From Paguma larvata (lineage: Eukaryota; Chordata; Mammalia; Carnivora; Viverridae), in the NCBI GenBank assembly GCA_030068075.1, contig CM057826.1, positions 71,893,312 through 71,957,311 of the forward strand: a stretch of DNA of 64,000 nt. The letters run 5' to 3'. A program made the translations under genes and the position numbers. Shown here one piece after another: positions 26,201-39,900 of this stretch (positions are counted from its first letter, which is position 1; each line of letters starts with the position of its first letter). A model generated the notes under the pieces. The model did no database searches. It was not told the DNA's origin and saw only the letters and a list, made by a program, of their open reading frames with translations.

Positions 26201-29200
26201 TATTTTACTCATTATTATTTTTTAATGCTTACTTATTTTTGAGAGAGAGAGAGAGAGAAAGAGTGAGCGAGTGCACAAACAGGGAAGGGGCAGAAAGAGA
26301 GACGAAGACAGAGAATCCAAAGTGGGCTCCAGGCTCCGAGCTGTCAGTGCAGAGCCTGATGTGGGGCCCGGACCCACGAACTGAGAGATCACGACCTGAG
26401 CCAAAGTTAGATGCTCAAATGACTAGTCCATCCAGGCAATCCTCTGTCCATTTTTATTTTAAAAGGTAAATGAATTTTTAGAGTTTTATGCTGACTGCTT
26501 TTAGGAGAGTAACCTTATTTAAATGCTTTATTCAGACTTATTTAGTTGAAGAAATTATCTGTATTAGAAACATGATTATTGTGTAGTTTTTCAAATAGTT
26601 TTTTTGTACTTTTTGAGCTTTCTTCCTGAATAATCTTCCCTCTTCTACCAAAAGCGGAAGAAAGGGGCCGATTAAGTAACATTTAGTTACAAATAAGCTT
26701 TCTGAAACAACCCCAGAGTAAAAGGGAAGTCCTAAGCTTTTTTTTTTAAATAAAATCTATCCTTTCCTTAAAAGATAAATAAAATCTATCCTTTATTTAA
26801 AGGACAGAAGATAAAGTTGACAAAACTCCACTTTATTTTTCTTTATTCAACATGTTAGTCCCTTAACTATTATACGAGAGAGGGCTCAAAGACAGCACAA
26901 AGAGTAAGAAGTTTCTACCTATAATTAAAACACAAAAGGCATTAATAGTGATATACCTTCCTCTTCACTGGATGTTTTAGGACAACCATGAGGGAGGTAA
27001 GTCAGTTGGACTTTACGGTTTATTCCAGAAAAATGGCCATACCTGAAAAACAAAATGCCAAGCAGAATGAACAATACTCAATAAGTGTTCAATGAAACCT
27101 CTTAAAGAAAAACTAAAATCCATCTAGAGAAAAACTAAATCTACATATTAATGCCCTCTTCTATTTGTAGTTAATTGTTGAATTCTTTAAAATACCATAG
27201 CAGAGGGGCGCCTGCGTGGCTCAGTTGGTTAGGCGTCCGACTTCGGCGGCTCAGGTCATGATCTCACGGTCCGTGAGTTCAAGCCCCGCGTTGGGCTGTG
27301 TGCTGACAGCTCAGAGCCTGGAGCCCGCTTCGGATTCTGTGTCTCCCTCTCTCTCTGCCTCTCCCCAACTCGTGCTCTGTCTCTCTCTCACTCTCTCTCA
27401 AAAATGAATAAAGATCAAAAAAAAATTTTTAAATACCATAGCAGAAAATCTATACCATAGGTACTCATTCTAATCACATTAAAAGGGAAAACACAAAAAA
27501 GTTTCTCTACAAAAGTTAGACAACTGTGAAGAGATGACAAAGTATAGAAATATATAAAACAGAAATGTATGGGCATTTAAAATATTAAGGAATTAAGATT
27601 CTAGGTGGCCAAATGTAAGGCTTCTAATAGTAATACTGGTGTTATCAATTTCACTTGAATAAAGCATAGTTCAAAAGTGTTTTTTATTTAACATTTAATC
27701 TGTGGTCAAGTTCACCATGTGGCTTTCATCCCAAGTGGTACTTTATAAAAGATCCAAATGCCTCTCATCGAAATTAATAGTAAAACTAAAACAATAACCT
27801 TCAACAAAACAATCTATTTTCTCACTGGTGCAAAAAAAACTCTCACTAATTTCTCTTCAGCTTTAGCAATAAAGTGCAAAAAGATCAAACTGTGAAGGAA
27901 ATTTAAAGTCAAACGTTAAAAAAGAACACTCGTCAAATTTAGTTATCAAAATAATCAAAATTAAGGGTTTCAAAAAGATGCTCACATTTCTAATACAGTC
28001 TTGAGTTGTTCAAGTTTTGACTTGTTTTCTTCAATTTCAGAATCATTATTTTGCCCCAGCTCCATAAGAAGTTGTCGGGCAATGTCCAACACTTCCTATA
28101 AAATAATAAAGAACTGAATTTTTATGTAACTTTGCCATTAGCAATTTATAACTAACAAGAAGTCAAATGTACTTGCCTGTAATTGCTTTGGCTTTTTGAG
28201 TTTTAATTTCCCAGATTTATATCCATCACACTTTTCAAAAAGATCGAAAAATCTTATAAAAAAAAGAGCACAGTTAGTCCTTTGCAATAATTAGTATTAC
28301 CGCCATATACTTAACATAAATCAATTATAAATGAAGATACGGGACTCGGAATCTATGGATTTCAAACACTGTGTGTCCTCTTTCACTACAGAAGGTTGCT
28401 CGTCTACTTTGAGTGACAAAGCTTGGTATTCTCCTAACCACAGCTAACTAATAATTACTAGATTATTTTTAAGTTTTCTCATGGTGGAAACTGAATATAT
28501 GATTCTAATACTACATATCATTTTCTCTGAAGTCACTGCATATATATACATATAAAAATATGTTTCAACACGTATTTATTGGCTCAAGTTTTTAAATTTC
28601 ATTATTTCCAAATCAAATATTATATAGAAATAACAAACTTTTATTCTACTGATTTTCTTCTAGAAGGTTGAAAGGTTAAGGACTCGTAGAAAGCAATGTG
28701 AGAGAATAACAAATCAAGATTAAACAGAACCCCTCAGGATGTTTACACTTTCGACAATAAATGAAAGCCGGGTCAGACGAATCATAATTTATGGATATTG
28801 TCACAATAATTTTCAGATGCTGATATATACAATGACTTTAAATGGATTTTGTCTGCATCCAGTGGTTTAAATTAATGGCCAAGAAATGGTAAAACAGTTT
28901 TCCTTTATGATATAATAATCAAAAGAGCTAATCACCTATCAGAAATCTTAAATTATCTTTTAAGTGTTAAATTATTCCCCTTAAAACATACTTTTGATGC
29001 CTCACTTCCATTTTCATTTTTTGTTTTGGTGTTCGATCCCCATGACGTATCACAGCTATGACACATCTGAGTTCCATCCTAAAATAAGATAAAAGTTCTC
29101 AATTTTCTAACAAGGATTTGTGTTATATAATTCAGACTAACACAATATCTCATTATTTCTTTAGAGCCATCTTTTACCATTTCAAGAACTTTCCTCTGAA

Positions 29201-30895
29201 GATAGTACTTGTAACAACTAATCAATTTCATCAAATCTAATCTTAAAAAGATTTTAAGAAGCTGGAGGGGGAGTAATATTAAGCTATATATCAGCTTTCT
29301 CTCTAGAGACGACTATGCTAACTTTGGAATAAAGTAAACAAATGACAATCCTGGAACTTCATTAAATACTTGGTCTGTAGCAGAGATCATTACAGACTGA
29401 GATTTCATTCAATCAAAACAAAATAAAGCTTTACTTGATAGCAGATATATTTAATTTGCCCTTATAAGAAGAACTAGTCTTTCAAACTCAGATTACCAGA
29501 AGGTCAAACTGTCTTAGAAAGAATGCTAGGGTATAATTTATAGTTTGTCAAACTACAGGCCATAGAACACAACCCTGCAGGATTTTAATAAATTACCTAA
29601 AAATTTTTACATTAAATGGTTTGGGAACACTGGTTTAAAAACAAAATTAAGTATTTTTGTCTCTCAACCCCAACCAGCACTTCTTAGAATATTTAACATG
29701 CTAATATCAATGTCTAAGCTGTGAATATGAAGCATTTGGTCAACCTGCCTGAGGAGCAGGTGAGTTTCAAGCAGTAATTTTCACTAGTGGAATATTATAA
29801 AACACTTAGTTAGGCATATTGGTCTAATTAATTTACCTCAAGATATAACTGTGTATGTTTTCTTTATACAGTAAGAGTATAAAAGCTGTATGACCATTGA
29901 CTATGAACCTTTAAGTGACATACCTGTTGGTACCTCCTTTATTTTTAGGACTTAATTCAATAGTTCTATAATTATCCAAGCATTTTTCAGGATTTTATTT
30001 CATTTTTTTAGGATTTTATTTTTAACAATATAAAAGATTTTTAGTCTAGGCAGACCCTTGCAAAAGCATATAATCTATTTCTCCATTTGCAAAGTGAATT
30101 ATATGAAAACATACACAGTGAAGTGTATATGACCATTTAGAAATTTAATCTTTGTTATAATAGCAGAGACTGATGTATAAAACCCACGAAATTTCTAAAT
30201 GAAAATATTCAAACTTACATAGTTCCAGATGTAGTTGGTACAATTGGGATATCTTCAGCTTCTAAGGGTATTGACCAAGGGATATGAAATTGTGGAGCAA
30301 GCTCTCGCATTACAATATTGCTTTGATATAAAAATTAAAAACTAAAAATTAATGACTAATGATACAGAATCACTGAAATTAAACTCAAACTAGAGATAAA
30401 AAGTACTCAAAAAACATAAAAAGCACATAGAAAGTAACTCAAAGAATTAATCCTGATAAAACTAGATTAGCAGTTCTAAACTGGTATATCAGAACACTCT
30501 AAAGAGATGCCATAAATTGGGAATTATTATTTAATTTTAAAATAAAAATCACACTGGATTCAAATAAATCACTATAACTGCATCATAGGCCCTTAGAGAT
30601 ACAATCTGAAACCAAGATTATCTTTTCTTTATGACCATGGATCATTTCGTACAAGATTATTGACCAATTTTGAAGTCACTCTAAATACTGTGGTTCTTTT
30701 ACAACAAATTTCTATTATATTTTACTATTAGGGTTGAAAATGGAAACATGTTAAGTAATTATAAAACATTTTTTTTGTTTAAATTTAGCATTTACTCATG
30801 CTAAAATTTAGTAAGATCCCCTAAATTTCACCTTAAGTGTTTTCACCAATCTTTAAAATATTCTATAAAAGATGACTTCAATTAGGACAATACAT

Positions 30896-30935
<40 letters not shown>

Positions 30936-33900
30936 GAGAACGAGAGAGCGAGAGTGAGCGCATGCATGAGCGGTGCAAGGGGCAGAGGGAGAAAGAGAGT
31001 GAATATCCTAAGCAGGCACCAAGCTAAGCATCACACAAGGCTCACTCCCACCAAGCTGGGATCTTGATCTGGGCTGAAATCAAGAGTCAGATGCTCGACC
31101 AACTGAGCCACCCATGTCAAGTGCCCCATGACAATACATTTTAAAGTGTACATTTCATACAGCTCTGTCATATATACTTTGAAATGCTTTAGAAATATTT
31201 GTCTTATGAATCTTCTAAATCAAAGTATAAGAAAACAGGTCAAAGAATATAAAAATGGTATTTCTACATGCAGTAACTTCTTTTGGAGTCACTGATGATC
31301 TAATGGGATTATCTTTAACTGACATATGTTTGTAAAAAGCAGTATTATTCAAGAGAACCCTGAATTTCAAATATTTCTATTTTACTCTGGTTACTTATTT
31401 CATGAATGTTCATTTTGTACACCTTAAAGTAAGAGAATGAAACCTTTTCAATTATAATTATGTACCAAAAACTTGAGGGACAAAGTAACCTAACAATTTA
31501 GCTGTTTCGACTAATGATCACTGTAGTAAACACTGTATAGTACTTCTAAGTCTATAAAATTAAAATACCTTTAAGACTTCATCTATATGGGTCCTAAATT
31601 AATCTGCCTTTGATAACCCAAAGTATAATTCAGGATTTGTCATAGTGCTTTGGAGATGTCATTTTGTGAATGCTGATTTTTACTCCAGAGTGCTTATAAG
31701 ATTCTGATAATTTAATGTTTATAATTATTTTGTTTCTGAATCACTAGTATACCTTAGCTATAATAAAAGTATAGAAGAAAACTATAAGGAAAAATTCTTA
31801 CCCAAGTATTTTTGCACAATCATCATAATACTTCATGGAATTTTTCACGAAACTGAAGCCATTGACATCACAGACATAGGACTGTCCATTGGCCCGTAAC
31901 AAATCAAAACCACAAACTGTTTGCTATTTAAAATAAATTATAAGCTTTAAAGTTACATTTGAATTAGGATTCACAGTGTTCTAGTCTTATTACAACATAT
32001 CAAATTTTATAAATGCCTAAAAATATACTAATGCATATTAGTTTACTTCACGGTAAGTAATGAAATTACTCATTTGTAACCGGAGTACTTTGAAAATATG
32101 TAAAACATACTACACGATTATTTTAGTTCCATACCATGAAGTAAACAGAATACAAAATGCTCCAGGGACTAGAGAGGTCAAAAAATAACACACTGTATCA
32201 AGAAGTTCTTCAAGTAATATTTAATTAAAAAAGAAGAGTAAAAAACTTTCAAGGCTTAGTAAAATTTTCTGATAGTAGAAATTGTATCACTTTAATCCAA
32301 AAAAAAGCATAAAGGAAAAATAGTTTTAAATAGATGTCCCAGAGAAAATGTCCAATTATCCCTCTGGATCTTTTTTTAAAGAAAGATTTTATTTTTAAGT
32401 AATCTTGACACCCACTGTGGGGTTTACGCTCACAACACGGAGATCAAGAATTGAAGGCTCTACAAACTGAGCCAACCAGGTGCCCTTGACTCTGAATTTT
32501 AAAATCTGACAACTATATCCTTGTGAGCACTTGAAATAAATTAAATACACTTTATTTGGGAGAAGAAAACCATTGGAAGGTATAAATTTCCTACTTCGGC
32601 TCCAGGAATTTTCTAACTTCTGCATTTTATATTCAAATCATGACATATTAGCTTAAATGTCATTGTAAGTCATGTCTTTTGGAATCTTAGTATTGCAAAG
32701 CTAAAACAATTTATATAAAGCTATTAAAATATACTTATAGGCTAATATTCCTTCTATAAAAGTGACTTCAAATGATTAAGACATAAAGTATTATTTAATA
32801 ACCAGTAACACATACTAGTCTATACATTATAACTCAAGACAAGATTTCAAAAAGCTGAAGTTTATCCTTTGTGAGATGCAAGTTGTACTACTCCTCTGTA
32901 AATCTTTACCGTAAGTAGGGGAAGCCTAATGATGTAGACTGACGGAACGAGTCAAATGTTAGAAGTAAAACCTTTTCTTTAAGAAAGGCATTTGTATTGC
33001 TTTCACAAACACATTTTATCATATGCAATAAATAAGCTAAAGGATGTATTGCCAAGGCTAGAAGACTACTAAGTACCTTTTTTTTTTCAACAAAACAATC
33101 ATTTATCAATTCTGAGTAAACAGTACTTGCAACCAGTTGTTTTTACCCTGTTAAAGAATACCTCTAAACATTGGTTAATGCTACTGTTTTAGTTAAGATT
33201 TTCTCCATCATTTTAATTTCTGAATAAATTGGTAAATTCCCTTTTATATAACACGGATAAAATATAGAGAACCAAAGGCCTTCATTTATTATATATTTTT
33301 ATTAACGGGACTACAAAAATCCCCTGAAAAGGACATAAACTGTTTAAGTGTATCATTTTTATTTTCTCAGCTTATTTCTCCCATTAAATGCCTAAATAAC
33401 ATTTCTTTTACTCAATAAAGACAATTAGAATTCGTTTCACATGGGCCTGTAAAACATCTTACCTTAAAAGCAAGGCAGACTTTCCAAGCAATTAATTTCT
33501 CTCGTGCATTGAGAATGACAGGGTATCTAACTTCTTTTCCCTCGCTGTCTCGTTCCACCTTGCCGTCGAGTGCTGGAGATTTTCGGGCTTCGGCGTGAGC
33601 GTAATCTGGACCCACCGTATAAACCTTTCAGAGAAGTTAAAATACACACACAAAAATTAAATTATTATTTAAACTGTATTAAAAAAACAACAGACAACAA
33701 ATTAAAAGAAAAAATAATCAATAAAGTTAAACTTCCATCTCCAGACTATTTGTTTCACACCTCTTTCTATTTCACACGCCAAAAGTTTCAATACATTGGA
33801 AAAAGTTATGAACAATTAATTACATGACAAAACTGGTAAAGTGAAGTTCTGTTCTTTATAGAGAATGATTATGCTGAGCATTATGAGGGAATACTAGGTT

Positions 33901-36900
33901 ATATATGATGTGATCTTTTCCAAACTCTTTTAAGTTTAACAAAGCAGAAGTACGAATAATTATAAAAACATAATAAAAGGAAGTAACGGCCAAAAGAAAG
34001 GTTAAAATATGGAGACAGCCTAAAATGAAAGGCAGATAAGAGAGGACACAGCACTCTAAGCACAGGTGAACAACAGAGGCCAGAGGCGTTTAAGAGCATG
34101 ATGCATTCAGAAAAGAGTAAGTTACTTAGTATAGTTTATACTGTAAGAAATAAGGTTCATAGAGGACAGACTGAAATATTCTATACGCCACAATAATCAA
34201 CCTGATTATTATCCTGTGGTCAACAAAATCCACAGGAGAATTTTTAAAGAGAGATTCATGATCAGGTTTATACCTGAGACCAAGACTGGCTGAAGGTAAA
34301 GCAATTAAGACCTTATCTGTCACTAAAAGAAATCAAACATATTTTTATATTATGTTATGGTTATTGCAGATCTCAAAACATCGTTTATGCTAATCGATGC
34401 TTAGAAACTGGTGGCTATTAGACTTTTATTCATTATGTTATCATTTAATGTCCTTTTAAAGAAGCGTACATATTATTATATCCCCAAGTTGGTTTTTAAA
34501 TATTTTTATAACTATATTTCAATAAGATTTGTCTCCTTGGCAATCCTGTTTTAAGTATTTAAGAACATTATTCTAAAAAAAGGGTCCATAGGCTTCAGAC
34601 TGTCAAAAGCATTCATAATACAAAACAGATTAAGAATCCCTAGCAAAAAAAAAAAAAAAAAAAAAGACCAAGAAAAAAAAAAAAGAGATGATAAATATAG
34701 CTAATTAAAGGGTAATTCCTTTTTCAGTTGTCATTGGTAAACTAAATACAAAATTAAAATAGACTGTAATCAATCCTACCTTTACATCAGTACCATCTGT
34801 GGGCATAAACTCTTCATATATATACGAGCCTGTTTTTCGTACATTGCTTTCTGGGGAATACACACTACTTCTGCTGCCAATCTGAAAATGAAAGATGTCC
34901 ATAAATATAAAAGCTAAATTATTCATCTCATTTTAAGAACATAAACTTTCAACATCTATTTCCATCTTAGACATTTCCAAAAAATTTTTTTGGTGCACAA
35001 ATATTTAACAACACTTACTGTGTATTTAACGCTGTATTATTTTCTACTGTAATTATAACTTATATGTAAGCTGAAGAGCATAAAAATACAATGAATAGTA
35101 AGAATAATGTTTCTTAGGTTCAACCATGTAACCAGGGTTGCACGTAACCCTGTTCACTTAGTCTACTACAGAATTTCCCACTGTGTAACGACGCCATTCA
35201 TTCCATGAATGGATATTTAGGTTGTTTTCTAAGCTTTATTCAGTAGAATAATTTTGGTTTGAACATTCTTATATGTGTCCCATGGGAAAGAGGGTTTCTA
35301 AGGTATATACTACAAGTAGAATTACTAGGTGATAGAATTACCTGGTGCTCATATTCCACATACAAAGATAATGCCAAAATCTTTCAGCAACTGCTTTAAC
35401 AATTGAGAGTCTCTCTAGCACATGTATGAGTTCCCACCACTCTACCATAATTGGTATTTTTAGACTTAATATTTGCCACTCTAATGGATATAAAATAGTA
35501 TCCCACTAATTCTGACTTTACAGATCCACAATTATAAATATACATGTATTTTTAATCTTAATCTATTGTTAAATTATATCGCTAAGAGCTATATTACATT
35601 AATTTGATTCCTGTCAACAACCATCTGGGCTTGTGCTTGTTTTCCAACTTCCTCAATCTTTTAGATCTTTGGCAATCCAAAAAGTGATTCAATGTCATTA
35701 TCTTTTAGAGTTCATTTGCATTTATTTTATTATGGGTGCATACTGTCATGAATGCAAAAATTAGTAGTATCACTTTTGTTTAGAATCATCCATTTTGGGG
35801 GTTATTTATTTTCTCTCTTTTTTTTCAAGTAGGCTTCATGCCCAATGTGGGGCTTAAACTCATCACCCTGAGTCGCAGGCCCTACCAACCAAGCCAGCCA
35901 GGCGCCCCAAGGTGCCATTTTTCTTAAAGACTGCTGGTCTTTGGCTGAATTTCTCATATGCTAGATACATAAATGGAAGGTACAAAGGAAATCATGTAAT
36001 ATTTTTCATACTTTGTAGCTAGAAATTTTGCAGACATAACATTAAATAACTAAAATAATGCCTTGCTTTTCTAACAAAGAAGGGTATCAGTTTTCATTTA
36101 TTCCTAAATGATACATTCTTATTTAGTCTTAGGTCTTAAATACTTGATTAGTTTTGGTAAAATTTGCACCAAGTACGAAGAGCAGTATTCCCTAGGATAA
36201 CAAAGGTTTACCTTTCGAAAAAGTCTCTGACTCCCCCCGCCAGCAGATGTTGGGTAGTAAATGTAAACATTGTGATCCTCTGCGCTGACCGGCTTCTCTA
36301 CGAATGGCTTCTGAAACACTTCGCCATTTACTTCTACGTGATCTTCGCCTTCAATCAGATTGCATTCTAGAAGTCAACATAACATCAGGAAAAATCACAT
36401 ACTGTATGTTATCTAGAAACAATATTATTGAAGTTTTTACTAGAATGAAGATTACAAAGAAAAGTAAACTTGGATAATATATGATTTGCTTTTAGTTAAA
36501 AATACTTATGCAAACAACATATATCAAAGTCTATGATCTATGACATTAAAAACTCTAGTTTTTCTTCGCAATCTTATGAACCTGTCATTTCACCTTATCA
36601 ATCTACAGAATTTTAAAGTTAGATAGGAAATGACACCAACAAGAAAGATTGAGAAATAATTTTAGAATGCCATCATCTTCTGAAAAATGTAAGGGATCAT
36701 TTGTAACACAGATACAAAACATGAAATTATCTAGGTTACTAAAGTTACCTATATAAAGTGAGCAAGTAGTCTATTTAGGAAGTTAATTTTTTATCTCTAG
36801 ACAAATGAGAGACCCTGTTACGGATAATAAATGCTATATCCTGTTTTTAAAAAAGTTGCTTTAAGGTACAATAAGATCATCAGAATTCCCTAAAATTCCC

Positions 36901-39900
36901 TTATTGGAATATTAAATCTTAACGCAAATAAGCATTTACACTGGTTTTTTAGACTGTTATATATAACTTACACGCTATGCTTTAGATAACCAGAAAAATG
37001 AAGCAAGGGTGCTTTAAGATATTAGCAGGTAGTAATATTACACAATTTCTTGTCAGCAGAAATATAATTACAGCATCTTGCATGAAGTTTCTAATCCTTA
37101 ATTCAACAGCCATAGATAAATCACTTGTTTACACCTAATCAACACAAATCTACTAAGCATGTAATTTAAACATTCTTCTTTATTAAACCCAAAGACACAT
37201 CAAATGCAAACCAAAGAAAAGTAGGATATGTAACTCTTAAATTATTAGTGGGTCTTTTAGGTTATAGTGCTACACTTCAACTGAACATAATGCTTACTGG
37301 GTTCATTTCTTTAAAAAAGAGTAAAAAGAATACCATGAATTCTTCAAATTCCTTCTACTTAATTATAGAAGGGAAGTGGCTCAAAAGTATGTTGAGTGAC
37401 AAAAGGTAGCTGGCTCAGAATCTCTTACTCTTACCTTTGGGATTATTTGGGTCACGGTTCAAAATTGCATAACGCGGAAGTAAAATACCTTCAGCCTGAA
37501 GAATACTGTATACTTCTCTCCTGAAGAAAAAGAAAAACATCATTATTGTTTTATTCTATTTCACAAGTACATTATTACTATTGTATCACTAAAAAGGCCT
37601 GGGTATCAAGTCTTATTTTTTAAATAAACAAATATATCATTTAAAGTATTGAAAAATATGTATTCAACGGAAATCTTATGCAATATTAGAACAAAAATGT
37701 CTACACAATACTTTATGTGGAATACTAAAATACTAATATTTAAAATTGGGAATGTAAATGTATAAAAAGAAATGATTAAATAAAGTTGCTATAAGCAATG
37801 ACAGAATACAACTTAACCATTAAAAACTTTATACTCAAAGAATATTTAATGGCATGGGAAAATGTTCATTATATTGCAAGAGAAAAGTGACCCTAATTTT
37901 ATAAAATGTGAGTATATGTATGTATTGCTTTCTATATGGAAAAAATACAGTAGATAATGACGGAGTTAAATCCTTTCTTGATGCTTTTATTTTACAAATT
38001 TTTAAATGCTTTTATTTTACAAATATTTAATGTAAATATGCATTTTCATATATATATATCATATAAGCATGTATTAATATGTAAACCCAGGGAAAATGTT
38101 TTAGAGTTTTAGATATCAATAATGTCACTACGTGGAAGAATAGAAAAATATCAGAAACAAAAAAACTAAAGGGCCTTATAATTTATAAAGCATTTTCATA
38201 CATATAATCTCATATTGTAATGTTCACGCAAAAGAAAACCAAATGTTGGTGAAATTATAAGGATAGCCACCAGGGTGAAACAGCAATCAAACAATATATA
38301 GAAATATATTTGTATTTTACAGTTTCTCTTAGAAATCCATGCTTTTGGCCTGTAAAATAAATGCTAAGATAAATAATGAGATATTTTTCAAAACAGTTGC
38401 ACTTTACCATTAAAAATAATCTAGTTATAATGAGTATAGCCCTAATTTCATCATCAGTCACATGACAGAGAAGTTGTTCATAATTTTCAATGGTTCAGTA
38501 GACTCCAGAAATTAAACAAACCTGGTTTAAGTCCTTATCCTACTATTTGTGAGATTATGTGTGATTTTGGGCAAATCAATTCATCTCCCTGATTTTTAAT
38601 TGGCATAAATACCTATTTCTAAATATTATTTAGAGGATACCACAAATTAACGTACATGAAAACACCTGATGCCATATCAGCTTACAGAATAAACTAAATG
38701 TTAATTTTCCTTCCCCTAATTCAGCCATCTCCATCACTCACCTATCTTGTATGAGATACTGCATATTCAAGTCATTGATTACAAATGGATTCCTGAGTTT
38801 TGCATAGGCAACTGCTTTGTCCAGTGGAAATCCTAAGAACACATATTATTAACATATTCTGTACAATCTCAAGATAAGTTGACATCTATAACTTTACCAA
38901 TTTGAATTTATGCCACTTCTGATAAAAGGTTAATTTCATTAATCACTGCTTTCCATATAAATCATGGAAAAATAAATACATAAAACTTGATGTACTATTA
39001 GTAAGACTCACTTTTCCTAGTTAATTTGATTCATAAGGCACAGTTAGTGGTTATATAACCAAATTTAGAGCACTGACACATTAATCAATACCTGATAAAA
39101 AGTTAAGATTACCTCATACACAAACAGAAATCTGTACGTAAATAAGCATATCACAATCACTTTTTAATTTGATATCTATACATATAAATTGTTGATAATT
39201 CAAAGAATTTATGCATCTTTAAAATAGCAAAAACAAGGGTTAGTTCTCTTGCAGAGATATGGTCTAAAATATGAGCAGAATCATACTTGCTGTTACTAAG
39301 TCAGGGTTAAGATATCAGAAATTAACTCTCTAAAATTTCTAGACTTTGGTAAAATTACTAATCACAAGGAAAACAAATCAAATGGCAGACCGAGTAAGAG
39401 GTCTAAAATATCTAAAGCATCTTAATGATGATACTATGCTCTCTGTATAAGTCTCCAGTTCTGTCCACCAATACCTATTATTTAGAGATGGTATGGCAGT
39501 ATACCCTAGAGGTTAATAACACAGGGTTCAATGTCCTGGCTCTGTCTTTCATTAGCTATGTGACCTTGGGCAAATTTATTTAACATCTCACATTCCCTGA
39601 TTCCCAGCTGTAAATGGATATTATAACGGTCTTATCTAGTAGAGGTTTTTTGAGAAATTTCATCAAGGAGTGTATATAAAACACTTAGCACAGTACCTGA
39701 CAGAGTAAGCTCCCAATAAATACTATTATTACTTACATGACAATATTTTAATGAATATTTTATCTAAGCAACAGAGTAAAAATCAGTAGGTAAGCACAAC
39801 TTTAGAATTTAACTATAGTGTACTATAGTATACTTGTGAAGACACTGTGTTTTGTAGTATTATCAGAAGAGCTGGAGAAATACTAAGGCATACTGAAGTT

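Larger units (their letters stand above)
25560..26570 (-). mobile_element. Old LINE-1 fragment, minus orientation, with two SINE insertions
   Basis: Sequence on both sides of the SINEs at 25741 and 26207 reads as reverse-strand L1 3' region (CTCCTACCAATAGACTGA; CATTGGGCATCTACATTTC). Diverged; extents are approximate. Confidence 0.5.
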
